Positions 13,101-23,657 of a stretch of 64,000 nt of DNA are shown piece after piece. Made by a program: the position numbers and the translations under genes. Source of the DNA: Calonectria ilicicola (lineage: Eukaryota > Ascomycota > Sordariomycetes > Hypocreales > Nectriaceae); contig CP085828.1 in assembly GCA_020809705.1 (NCBI GenBank), forward strand, positions 6,014,001 through 6,078,000. Reading direction: 5' to 3'. How positions within the stretch are numbered: position 1 is the first letter of the stretch; each line of letters begins with the position of its first letter. Under the pieces are notes generated by a model. The model had not been told where the DNA came from, did no database searches, and saw only the letters and a list, made by a program, of their open reading frames with translations.

Positions 13101-15077
13101 AAACTAAATAATTAATTGCCTTGTCCTTGTATACGAATTCCAGTTGAGCTCTTAGATATATGTTTTTATTCCCTCTTTTTCTTTTTTCACAAAATACTCA
13201 AGTGTGATGCTCGATATATAATTTCTTAGCATAGACACTTCTAGCAGATTCGGTCGCAGTAAGGGGAGAATGGAGGTCGGGATTGAAATTACAGAGAAAT
13301 AATTTCCTGAACGAATTGTTAGCCTTTTTAGGTGAGAGCAATGACCTAGAAGAAGCTCTGAATTTATCAGGACTGTTTATATACAAGGTACCTATCCCAT
13401 CAACTTAATGTAGACAGATAACTTCCTCAGAGCCTCTTTACTTCAAAAGACAGGCAAGAGGGAACGAAAATGTAAGGCATTGAGAACGAAAATTATAACC
13501 TTCACTAGGAAAAGAATGTAGAAATCGGATGAGGGAATCACTGGAGCGTTTGGTAGTTGCGAGGGCGTGGGTAGTATGAGTTGTCGGATAACTCGACTTC
13601 TCAGCGTTAGCTGGAAGCTATCTTCGGGGATAGAGCCTCTGTTTCTGAAAAAAAAAAATAGCATTGCAAGTTCGTTTTCATCTTGAAAAGAAGACATTGG
13701 TGATGGGTGTGAAGGCGCTGGTGATAGAAAATCGGTCGAAATTGGCGGTGGTGCTGAGTTTGAGCGATTTATTTTGCCTACGTAGAATCTGATATCACAT
13801 AATGATCAGAACCAGTAAATGACAGGTAAAATATATTTGATTTAAAACATAGGCGATGTCTTTCTCCCTCCTAGAATACCAGTGCGTTCATTGACTCACA
13901 TAGGGAAATGTTGGAGGAGACCCCCTATTCCTTGGAATAGCGCCGATCAAGTCTATCAAGTCCATACAACCGTGCAAAAAGACTCTGTAAACAGTAAATT
14001 TCTTGAGCGTTAATACAAAAAAAAAGAGGAAATGCATACAACCGTAGAAATTACTCTCCGACATTGTCATGGGAGTTTTGGCCAACAGAGGGCTTAATGG
14101 GTGATTCACGTTCGGAATTGTTATCGGTCAACTCCTACCTACGGTGAAAATTTTGCCGGTATAGATACTGGGATGCCGAGTTGTTGAATGAATAAGGTTG
14201 GGCCCGAGGGGGCACAAAGAAACAGCCGCCTACTCCTGAGATGGTCCATCATTTGGTCTTTTTCGGCTCACTTGGTATGTTTACCAAGGGGTGGAAGCAT
14301 CTCAAACACGGAAGAGCCTTTGGAGATACCGAAAATGGCTTCTCGGGCTTTGTTCAAAGTATTATTGCCTCTTCTTGTCATATTGCCAAGCCGATTTGAC
14401 TTTTCTCGTCCGTATGCCACGACATGTTCAAACAAAGTCCACCACTCAAACACGATATCGATGTTTTGCCACCGAACTAACTGGTTCCAGAAACCCAGTG
14501 CCGGTGATCTATACGTTGTGTACCTGTATGATAGTCATCCCATGTCTAGACGAAACTAGTGCGTCGTCACTTCAGGTAGCGCCCCTCTGAGGCTCGGAGA
14601 TGGCAGGGTTTAGCGCTCGCTAACAAACAGAGTCCGGAGCTTTAAAACGCTTACGGTTTCGGGAGTCTATCTCTATTCCCGGAAAATCGGTCTATGGAGT
14701 GTGCGTCCCCAGATTTTCTGTTTTCCCGACAATCCACTCCCTGTTTCGTCCAGGGTAGCCTTGAAACTCCACCAATGGCGTTTTTCTCCCACGCGCGACA
14801 CTTGAAACGTTACGGTATGCCAAGGATCCTACAGCAACGCAACCGAGTTTTGAATGGCGGGTTTTCTCATGGGACGTAAGTCCTTCATTAGATACCTCCA
14901 AACGTCTACAGACTGCGGCGGTTGCATTTAAGATGATGCGTATTCTCTCCTGATGGAAGAGAACCAGACTTGTCTCGCATCTTGTTCAATCAACCCGCTG
15001 GCCGTGGAATTACTCCGTATTTTTTCTTCTTGAAGACTTTATTTTTTCACCTATATTAAACATCAAAAACCTTCAAA
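7109..15077. other. 8 kb gene-free interval; second half AT-rich
   Basis: No gene can be supported on either strand. Up to about 11.2 kb the base composition is moderate, with small repeats: three TTGGGTCC units at 7193-7216, CAA-rich units near 7450, and AAATCC units near 10050. From about 11.3 to 14.9 kb the DNA is markedly AT-rich with frequent stops in all frames, as in decayed or RIP-affected fungal DNA, but I recognise no transposon protein or terminal repeat. Open frames of 60-200 codons here lack family resemblance. The last few hundred bases hold the AA9 gene promoter; a TATATTAAA sequence lies about 25 bp before that ATG. Confidence 0.5.
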
Positions 15078-15926
15078 ATGCGTGTCCTTGCTTCTCTTCT
15101 TTCTACTGCAGCGCTAGTCGCTGCCCACGGATATGTTTCCAACGGAACTATTGGCGGCGAGGAGTACGAGTTCTATCAACCTTACACCGACCCTTACAAG
15201 TCGCCCACCCCCGAGCGCATCTCCCGAAAGATTCCTGGAAACGGACCGGTCGAAGATGTCACCTCGATTGACATTCAGTGCAATGGCTACTCCGCTGGCG
15301 GCACTAACGGCAGCGAGCCCGCAGCTCTGTCTGCCACCGTCGCTGCTGGTTCCACTGTGAACTTGCAGTGGACCCTCTGGCCCGATTCCCACGTCGGCCC
15401 TACTCTCACCTACATGGCTCGATGCCCTGATACTGGATGCAACGAGTGGCTTCCTGGATCCGAAGCCGTGTGGTTCAAGGTTCAGGAGCAGGGCCGAACT
15501 GGTACCTCCGACACCTGGGGAGCAGTAAGTTGATCCGGATGAGTATCTGGGGAAGGCGAAAACTAACAAAAACTTAGTCTTCATTGATGGTTTCCGGTAA
15601 CAAGGGAGTTGACTACACCATCCCTAGCTGCCTCAAGGCAGGCAACTACCTTGTTCGACACGAGATTATTGCCCTGCACGCGGCCTACCAATACCCTGGT
15701 GCCCAGTTCTACCCCGGGTGCCACCAGCTCAAGGTGACCGGTAGCGGCAGCACTCAGCCATCCGACCTTGTTGCTTTCCCTGGAGCCTATTCTGGAAGTG
15801 ATGCCGGTATAACCTACGATGCCTACAAGGGTAAGCTATCTCCTGAATGCTATTAGACCTCTACTAACAAAGTATTGTGTAGCTTCCACATACACAATTC
15901 CCGGCCCCGCCGTTTTCACCTGCTAA
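15078..15926 (+). CDS. AA9 (GH61) lytic polysaccharide monooxygenase, secreted, 247 aa
   Basis: Copper enzyme that oxidatively cleaves cellulose and related glucans outside the cell (family knowledge). Three exons fit: 15078-15524, 15578-15830 and 15883-15926, with 53- and 52-nt introns bearing GTAAGT/GTAAGC donors and CTAAC branch sites. Residues 1-16 are a signal peptide ending LVAA, so the mature protein starts with His17, the required N-terminal copper ligand. The second histidine is H105 in SHVGPT. The RHEIIALH block follows (H177, H183), and QFYPGCHQL supplies Q192 and axial Tyr Y194. There is no C-terminal CBM1; the chain ends right after the catalytic domain at FTC. It sits alone between gene-free AT-rich DNA and a CorA-like gene, so no operon-like context helps. 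Whether it attacks C1 or C4 cannot be told by eye. Confidence 0.93.
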
Positions 15927-16218
15927 GCAACCTGTTCTCATCCGAAGGGAATGAACGCTCGGTGATAACGATTCTGGTTTCCATAGTACATAAAACAACA
16001 TTCGTGTATATCTTCAGAAAAAAAATACAGAGTACATTTTAAGGTTCCACGCCGCCTTTGGTCCCCAAGGGCTTGGCAGTGTTGATCCAACTTGACTAAA
16101 CTTGTCTAATCTTATGCGTCTAATCGGTGATGTAACCTCCGAAATGAAATTAGGTAAAAAGAGTAATAAAGCCCCGAAAACATGTATAAATCTGTACCAT
16201 TTGTTGTATGATGCCAAG

Positions 16219-17791
16219 TCAAGACGACCTTCTCGGCATCCGGGTCTTGAACGCGGCTGTTTTCACCTTCCTGACGAGCTCCGTCACCTTGCCGCTGGGA
16301 GAATCGCTATGGGTCCACCAGTGCCATATTATGGCACATATTGCCACCACTACCGTCAGGGGGATGGAAATCCACAATGTTGTCCAGAAAAGGGGCGTGA
16401 TCAGGATGTTCCATGTTTCCCTGATGCGATCGGTTACAAAGAGGTGTGATCCAACAATATTGGCCACTCCAATTGTTGGTATGAATATTATCGTAATAGC
16501 AGTAATAATTTTCGTTGAATTGGAATCCTGAACCATAGCCATGGAATTTTCTTGCGCGACGAGGCTGGACGAAAGTGCAATGGCGCTGTCGATGCGTTTT
16601 TGAAGAGTGATGAGACGAAGTTGGCTGGAGCGGAAGACCGACCGTCGGTACTGTAAGCGTTCGCGGAGCTGGTCGACAACCTCATCAGGGTGTGAATCTA
16701 CCGGCACATGCTCGTCGCTCTTAACGTGTTCGATGGTCGAATCGACAAGCATGATGCATGATTCGAGGGCTTCCGCAATGTGAATGATGTGCTTGGCGCA
16801 ATTGTGCATCGCCGTGAAGGGGATTTTTGAGCTGATTTTGCGACTTCCTTTGCCGGCAAAGTCTAGAGTTGACTGCATTTCTTAGTTTGTGGAAAATAGA
16901 GAGAAAACCGGACGCTGTGACTTACGCGTTCGAGGGGCCCAAAAATGGTGTTCATCTTCCAGACTGTGTCGTCGACATCGTAATACAAGCCTTCTAGGAC
17001 CAGATCAAACAGAATGTATGGGTTGTCCAAAACATGCTCCCAAGCATTGGAAGCAATGAACTCCCTCAGCCTTTCACTCACCTGTGGTGTGCAGCCGAAG
17101 CATACCAGGGTAACACATCCTTCGATGTCGACTCGTAAGAAGAAGCCTGCGCGGTACCAGCTGTATCCCATCAATTCATTGCGGTTGTCTATCACCGGAG
17201 CCTTGGTCGCATCTCTTTTGACGTCAACGTTCTTGCACAGAAAATGAAACCAAGTACAAGATCCTGTTGGGTCGGTGTTTTTCCCGAAGCTGTGACTAAC
17301 TGATTGAACACGCTCTCTTGCAAAATCGCTTGGAACGCCAAGGATGCTGAATGCTTCCAAAGTTTGGTCGAGCGACTCTCTGTGAGGCAGGTCCAGCGGT
17401 GCAAACCTTTCATTTTTGGTTAGTGAATCTCGAAACTGGAGCCTGCAATGTTCAAGTGTGATCTACATAGGCTGATCTGCACAAGAGGCTTGCTTGGAAA
17501 AACCCGATGGAATCGTTCGATCGGTACTCACACAATTCGCAAGGTCGCCTTGGAGCGGAGACAGCGCGGGTTTGCCTCGACGCGCCAACGACCTGCTGGG
17601 TGTTCTAGATCTGGGTTAGCTGGCATGAATCGGAGAATTTGAAGCGAGGAATTCGAAGCGAGAAATCGAATCGTACCGTGGGACACCTCAAAGATGGTGA
17701 GTAGCCATTGCGGAAACGCAGAGTCCTCAGGACTACCAGTTGCCTGCTCCACGAATAAATGGTATGGGCTAGCCCTCTTGGTCCAGGACAT
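16219..17791 (-). CDS. CorA-like two-TM membrane protein, 476 aa, no GMN motif
   Basis: Three exons join in frame: 17791-17532, 17442-16926 and 16872-16219 (introns 89 and 53 nt, GTGAGT and GTAAGT donors). The product has a soluble N-terminal ~400 residues and a C-terminal pair of transmembrane helices, one around STKIITAITIIFIPTIG and one around ISIPLTVVVAICAIIW. A helix rich in Arg/Gln/Leu precedes the first (LRERLQYRRSVFRSSQLRL). This layout is that of the fungal CorA-like (Mg2+/ZntB-type) family. The GMN signature that follows the first pore helix in true CorA channels is absent; the sequence there reads GVANIVGS. Magnesium transport is therefore doubtful. Many fungal relatives of this kind are uncharacterised. 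The gene lies tail to tail with the AA9 gene, 292 bp apart. Confidence 0.72.
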
Positions 17792-19362
17792 TGTTAAAGA
17801 GGTTTCCTAACGGAGAATTTCGTCTGTCTGGAATGCCGATGGAAATCTCCAGAACAAAAAAAAAAAACCAGACTACTGCTGGCACCTAATGTGGCACTCC
17901 CAGAATGCAGCTTGTGTTTTCTACCATGGGCACTCAGGGGTAATTCGATGCGGCTGAGCAAGCTGCACTGTCCAAAGTGGCATTCTAGGACTTTTGACTT
18001 TTCCGATTTCCTAGACATTTTTCTGGATTAGGAAACGGGATGCAAGACAGACCACCGTGGGCCGCCAGTTGTGTGATCCAGCCGTGCCTCGACCAGCGCC
18101 ATGTCTCAGGCTAGTTCAAACATCTGGACGGCAGCCAAGCCCCATGCGCTCTTGGCACGAAACGGTTGAGATGCATGTTTAAGGGTGGTTTAGGATGCAC
18201 ACACTGTGACGCTGTCGTCGATCTTGGTGTGCTGGACTGACAGGCGCCACTCGCTGGGCTGAACAAATGGGGCTGTGGGCGATGGCGTTGGCCCTAAGAG
18301 CGCTTGCGGTCATTCAATGCCCGATTACAATGCATGTCTCACAGTCGCGTATCATCGTCATTTAGTTTGCTGCAAGGCTGCCAATCAGTCCCGGTACATG
18401 ACACCCCGAGCCGTTCCCACTCCCGTTCATTTGCCGTCGTCGCAGGTCACCGCGGAGATGGTTTAGGAAGAAAACTGTCCGTGTTAGGGTTGTGCGTCCA
18501 CTAAGTCTCTGGGCACAACTCTGGCTGGATGTTATTTGGTTCTCGGGCGTTGCGGTTCCGTGACTCTGCAACGCACTGTCGCGGTTGGTGCTTTGAGATG
18601 TGATGCTGTGACTGCTTTTTAACGCCACCGAGCCCCCCCATGAGTTGCGGTTGAGCTGGCCTGACAGTCGGACTAAGCTCCGCGTTGAGACGAGTGTGTC
18701 GATCTACGACGTGACGTGTCATGTTTGCTTTGACCGGCTCCAAGGTATCGGCCCTGCTTATAGACCTCCGCCGCCCGGAGTATTACGAAAGCCGAGCCCG
18801 GCGAGAAGGCTTGTCGAATCGATTGCATCAGCATGACCACCTCGCCTGCGTCATACTCCAACCCTTCCTTTACATCCGTTCATCCGGAGGACTAACCTAT
18901 CTCAAGGTTTCTTTAGTTTCAAAGAACCATGTAATGCTATTCATCCTGCCTCGTTGCCAAAATGTCTCTGTTTTGATGTTAAACAACACCGCCAGAAAAA
19001 CCTAAACCTGGCGATGACAACGGTACTAGAATCTGTTGGTTGAGTAAACAAAACTATTAGCTGGAGAGACGCACAAGCGAGGGCAGTAAGACATCTCTGG
19101 TCAAGTAGCGGTCTAAGAGGATGACTGAAATCAGCCCAGTGACTGTTGATGGTATACTAATGAAGGATGACATTTCATGTTGGAGCGTGACCCATCAATG
19201 CCAACTTGGGAATCATACCACGTAGTCGAATAACATAATAAGCGAGCAAATGTATTCGAGTTGCTCGTTTTAAGATCCCATTGAAACCTTGACCGCTGAG
19301 CTTTTATCAAATATTATTACAATATGGAAAAAAACGGGTGTGATCTTGACTACATGCGAATT
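17792..19362. other. Gene-free interval upstream of the CorA-like gene
   Basis: Should hold the promoter of the CorA-like gene at its left end. I see no further gene; overlapping short open frames on both strands around 18.3-18.9 kb have no family resemblance. AT content rises from about 18.9 kb. Confidence 0.4.
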
Positions 19363-20236
19363 TCACTCCTCTACTGAAGATAAGAATTCATAGCGTCTGG
19401 GTGGTATGATCCAAGTACCTCTTTCTGGATCTTGACACCCCCCTTTCAAATGCAGGGCTTCTGCCTCTTGACCTTGTTGCCGCCGGCAACAAGCAAGACT
19501 CCTCATGACAGAGAGGGTGCGAGGAGGTCCCAGTTTGAACTCCATTTCTTCCAGTGCTTTGAAATTTAGTTTATCAACCTTCTCCCATTTACCCCCGGCA
19601 TCATGCATCATTGCAAGATGATGCATGGGTAGGAGGGTTTTGGAATGTTCAGACCCCTTTTCTTCCTTAATCCATACAGATGCCTCTAACCAAAGTTCTC
19701 TGGCCTCCTTCCACCAGTCCCCATCATAATCTACCATTGAAAGGCGGTCAATATTGCGGAAGGCATGCGTAATTTTAGGCTCCAGAGTATTTTTGATTCC
19801 TTCCGACACTTCTAATTCCAGACGCTCTGCATCCTTCAGCCGGCATTGGCCTCAATGTATTCTTGCGAAAATGCCCATGCGACAGAGAGGACCAACAGAT
19901 CCCGAGCGTTAGTGTAAGTGGCTTCCTTCTGGTACTTTCAAAATTCATTTTCCTGTTTCCTCGCATCGGTTTGCATGAGTAAATATAGCCGTGAGTTGGA
20001 ACATGCAGTGCAGCGTCAGGGGATGCCTGGACCCGAATCTTGCCGTTGACCTCTCTAAAAACCTGAATATCAGCTCCTCTACCTCACTCAATCTATCTAA
20101 CAGAAAACATACTTGTCTTAGGGTAAAAGAGGCCAAAATTACGCTGGGGGCCTCAAGTGCTGGGTGTGCCTTTATACTCTTTGATTCTTGTCATGAAAAA
20201 TCCTCTGCCTCCTTCAATCTACCTTAGCTAGCATAA
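19363..20236 (-). pseudogene. Decayed tetratricopeptide-repeat gene fragment
   Basis: Reading the minus strand from about 20225 gives TPR-like sequence of the kinesin-light-chain/NLR-associated type: GRLKEAEDF, then VCFLLDRLSEVEELIFRFLE and RFGSRHPLTLHCMFQL, later WWKEARELWLEASVW, EHSKTLLPMHHLAMMH and LGPPRTLSVMRSLACC. The LGxxHPxTL and SxxxLA spacing is typical of fungal TPR_10/TPR_12 arrays. A stop codon interrupts it near 20190 (after EDFS). The frame then has to change near 19950 and again near 19810 to stay in repeat sequence. No start, signal or N-terminal effector domain is visible. It lies in AT-rich DNA. I call it a relic of a TPR-containing protein, possibly the repeat end of an old NLR. 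An unrecognised multi-intron gene is less likely because of the stop inside a repeat unit. Confidence 0.6.
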
Positions 20237-21273
20237 GTCAATGCGAGGTGGCAAATATTTTGGGATACGGGAATGCTATTTGTTTATTGAAAGCACTCGT
20301 CGCGGTGTACTGGTGTAACTCAGCTTGTGGAGCTCGACTGACTTGGCTGCTGGGTTCGCCTTTGAACTCGTTAATGGATCGCTTCTCAACTATCTGCGTC
20401 CCTGAACCGAAGTTGATTATGAAGCATATATACAAGAGTGAACATGTTTTCGAGAGTCTCATCGCTTGTTCTTTCGAGCCCCTTTTCGTACTTGTTCATC
20501 ATTTCTTTTATTTTTTCTTTTTCTTTTTCCTTTTCTTTTTATTAGAATTCGCTCTCCACCAAGCTATTGGCGATGTCTTAGTTGGGTGTCGTGAGAAAAA
20601 CTGACCCGTTTTGACTCCGCGGTATAAACCCTAATACCAACTGGCCATCATCATCATTTTTTGATTTGCGGAACAATGCGTCATAACCGTTCGCACTGTC
20701 GAGTATTGAACACCACCTTCCCATGATTTAATTTCTCAAGTGGGGAGGCTTACAACCTCGGTCAAACCCATGTCTGATGACCGTGTCTGATTGAAAATTC
20801 ATGGATCTTGAAGTAGCCCACTCATTGTTTGCCTTCAACTCGAGAATTTATTTGACGTGGCCTGGATAACTTTCATAAGGTGTGAGCAGCCAGAGGATTG
20901 CGTTTCAAGTCTTGGTAAGCTATTATTGTGATTGGACAGCCCAAGTTATGTCCCAAGGCGACGGGACATAATGGTTTTCAACGAAGAAGAGCTATGGTAA
21001 AATGTAGTAATTGTTTTATCAGTGCCAGGTTTAACTACTTAATTGTTCTGGTTTAGCAATTCTATCATAAAAAGCCAATTAAGTGTTCCTCTCACGCTTT
21101 GCTTGGCGACTGGGGTGAGCTCTTATCGATAAGCACTAGGCGGCAACTCAGAGCGGGGCAGCGACCAGCAGCCAACTCGAGCAACTATCACCTTCGTTTT
21201 CATCTACTCCTATCCCCATCTCTATCGCCATCTCAACAGCCCTACGCTTCCCAAGGAGAGGCGGGTCGTCAAG
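20237..21273. other. Gene-free interval upstream of CSN5
   Basis: No gene seen. Pyrimidine-rich stretch at about 20500-20540. A perfect 9-bp inverted repeat, TTATGTCCC/GGGACATAA, lies at 20946-20954 and 20963-20971 with an 8-nt loop. The right end should contain the CSN5 promoter and 5' UTR. Confidence 0.4.
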
Positions 21274-22363
21274 ATGGAGGCGGGCGCTCTTAAATCGTGG
21301 GGTACGCGTGCCTGATATCGACTCTCCTCACCCCGTTTTGACTGCTGACCTGACCACAGAGCTCGATAACAACATCCAGCTGGTGGATGCCAAACGTGAC
21401 GCCCTCTACAACTACGACGCCGAAACGCAGAAGAACATCAACTCGATACGACCATGGACCAAGGACCCCAATTATTTTAAGCATGTGCGCATTAGCGCCG
21501 TTGCTCTCATCAAGATGACGATGCATGCCCGCTCCGGCGGCAACCTGGAGGTCATGGGCCTGATGCAGGGCTACATCGACGAAGATACCTTTGTCGTCAC
21601 CGATGCTTTCCGCCTGCCCGTCGAAGGAACCGAGACTCGAGTCAACGCCCAGGGAGAGGCGAACGAATACCTTGTCGAATACCTCGACCTCTGCCGTGCC
21701 CAAGGACGACAGGAGAACGTTGTGGGATGGTACCACAGTCACCCTGGCTACGGCTGCTGGCTCAGTGGAATCGATGTCGACACTGAGGCCATGCAACAGC
21801 AATTTCAGGACCCATTCCTTGCCGTCGTTATTGACCCCGACCGCACAATCAACGCTGGAAAGGTCGACATTGGTGCTTTCCGTACCTACCCTGCCAACCA
21901 CAAGGCCGAAGGCTCCGGCAGCACCAGCTCGGATGGTTTCCAGACGGTGCCGTTAGCTAAGGCGGCGGAATTTGGTGCTCATGCAAACCGCTACTACAGT
22001 CTCGAGGTCTCTCACTTCAAGAGCTCCCTCGACTCTCACCTTCTCGAGTTGCTATGGCACAAGTACTGGGTTCAGACGCTCAGCCAGGACCCTCTCCTCA
22101 CCAACCGTGACTATGGCAACAAGCAGATGTTGGATCTCAGCTCTAAGATTAAAGAAGCTACCGGAAATATCACGCGAAGTAGAGCTACGCAGGGTATGAT
22201 GGGCGGCAGAATGAAAGGCACTGACAAGGCTGTGGATAAGTTGGCCAAGGATGCCAAATTGATTGCTTCTAAAGAGAGGTCAGGATTGATTGCAAGCCAG
22301 GTCAAGGCCAATGTGTTCAACAATCTAGGAACAAAACAGTCAACGACGAATCAAGATGAATGA
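21274..22363 (+). CDS. CSN5: COP9 signalosome subunit 5, JAMM metalloprotease (deneddylase), 343 aa
   Basis: CSN5 is the catalytic subunit of the COP9 signalosome; it removes Nedd8/Rub1 from cullins (family knowledge). Two exons fit: 21274-21301 encodes MEAGALKSW, then a 58-nt intron ends in ACCACAG at 21359, and exon 2 runs 21360-22363. Splicing restores the family start [19 protein letters not shown]; without it the frame has no ATG. The MPN+/JAMM centre is complete: E73 in GGNLEVMG, H135 and H137 in HSHPGYGCW, and D148 after WLSGID. The length is close to other filamentous-fungal CSN5 (csnE) proteins. The C-terminal helices end in a Lys-rich tail without further domains. It is convergent with the alpha/beta hydrolase gene 301 bp downstream. 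In fungi, loss affects development and secondary metabolism. Confidence 0.95.
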
Positions 22364-22664
22364 TGTGGATTTATTTCTGGGAATGCTTTAGCATAACGAC
22401 ATAGATGGCGTTGAATGGTCAAATCGAGAAGCTTCTTGTGACTGGGATTGTTTTCACCTTTATGTCTCTGCCATTGTCGACTGCTAACTATATACGTGAT
22501 ACTGCACACTTCTGCCGAGTAATTTCTGAGGGACTACTGTTGATATGGTACAGATATGCGAAAACATATAACCCTGATAGTTTCCGGGACCTGTTGAACG
22601 CCCATGTGCCCAACCAAAACTCGCTTGCAAATACAACTAAACATCCTTCTTCCAGAGCAAATAT
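22364..22664. other. Convergent 3' intergenic gap
   Basis: 301 bp between the stop codons of CSN5 (plus) and the alpha/beta hydrolase (minus). Expected to hold both terminators. No other feature seen. Confidence 0.5.
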
Positions 22665-23657
22665 TTATAGCTTCGACTGTCTTGGCTTTGCTAAATGCTT
22701 CCTCATCCACGCACCCTTGGCGGCAACAGATGCCTTTGACAGTGTGTGGTCCGGCAGCAGCAGATCAAAGAGGTGGATCCCTCCAGGCCAGACGTGCAGC
22801 TCAACTGGCACGCCAGCCGCCCACAGCCTCTGCGCATACTCAATGTCCTCATCGCGGAACAGCTCCGCCGCCCCCACTGTGATGAATGTTGGCGGCAGAC
22901 CTGCGACATTCTTTGCTCTCGCAGGCGACGCCAGCGGACTCACGTCGGCCGAGCCCACGACTGAGGCGCCGCCCAGGTACGCCGCCCAGGCCGTCTCGTT
23001 GGAGCCGCGCGACCAGCTGCCCTCGCCGACAAACTGGCGGCTGGAGCTGTTCGTCATGCGGTCGTCGAGCATGGGCCCGTCAAGCAGCAGGGCTTTGATC
23101 TTGGGGCCCTTGCGGTCTCGCGCAATGGTCGACATGCCAACCGCCAGACAGCCGCCGGCGCTCTGGCCCCAGAGCATCAGGTAGTCGGGGTCGATGCCGA
23201 GCTCGGCGACGTTGTCCCATACCCAGGTGAGACCTGCGTACGAGTCGTCGAGCGGCACGGGGAAAGGGTGCTCTGGCGAGAGGCGGTACTCGACGGTGAT
23301 GCACACGGCGCCGACTTCCTTGCCCCGTTGAAGGACCTCTTTGAAGCCGAAGAAGCGGTTGCCAAGGATGGTGCCGCCGCTGTGAGTGTAGTAGATTGCT
23401 GGCTTCTTGGTCTTGGGGGCTGCTGAACCCTGGGGCTGGAAGATGGACAGAGTGACGGGGCCGTGAGGACCGGGGACGGTGCGCTCTTCGTGTGTGTATG
23501 GCTCGTCTTTGAGAACTTCTTCCAGAGGGACGACAGCAAAGCCAGCCTCGCGGAGAGGTAGGATCAACTCCGGAGAGATGTCCTTGGGGCCGGGAAGGGC
23601 ATCTAGATAGGCCGCAAACTCGGGCTCGTACGGGGGCTTGGGGATTCCAGCAGTCAT
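22665..23657 (-). CDS. Alpha/beta hydrolase-3 (HSL-like) esterase/lipase, 330 aa
   Basis: Single exon with ATG at 23657 and TAA at 22665. The fold signature is complete. The oxyanion-hole motif is HSGG at residues 92-95, where most of the HSL/Abhydrolase_3 family has HGGG. The nucleophile elbow is GQSAGG with Ser166. The acid is probably Asp269 in FRDEDIEYA, and the base is His295 in GGIHLFD. EYRLSPEHPFP at 123-133 is also typical of the family. There is no signal peptide, so the enzyme is likely cytosolic. Substrate cannot be inferred; relatives include lactonases, carboxylesterases and secondary-metabolite tailoring enzymes. It faces CSN5 tail to tail with no visible functional link. Confidence 0.88.
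   Translation of the reverse strand: MTAGIPKPPYEPEFAAYLDALPGPKDISPELILPLREAGFAVVPLEEVLKDEPYTHEERTVPGPHGPVTLSIFQPQGSAAPKTKKPAIYYTHSGGTILGNRFFGFKEVLQRGKEVGAVCITVEYRLSPEHPFPVPLDDSYAGLTWVWDNVAELGIDPDYLMLWGQSAGGCLAVGMSTIARDRKGPKIKALLLDGPMLDDRMTNSSSRQFVGEGSWSRGSNETAWAAYLGGASVVGSADVSPLASPARAKNVAGLPPTFITVGAAELFRDEDIEYAQRLWAAGVPVELHVWPGGIHLFDLLLPDHTLSKASVAAKGAWMRKHLAKPRQSKL

Noticed and set aside
21290..21901. 203-codon minus frame opposite CSN5
   Set aside because: Antisense shadow of a conserved CSN5 exon.
22405..23184. 259-codon plus frame
   Set aside because: Antisense to the alpha/beta hydrolase, whose catalytic motifs are intact.
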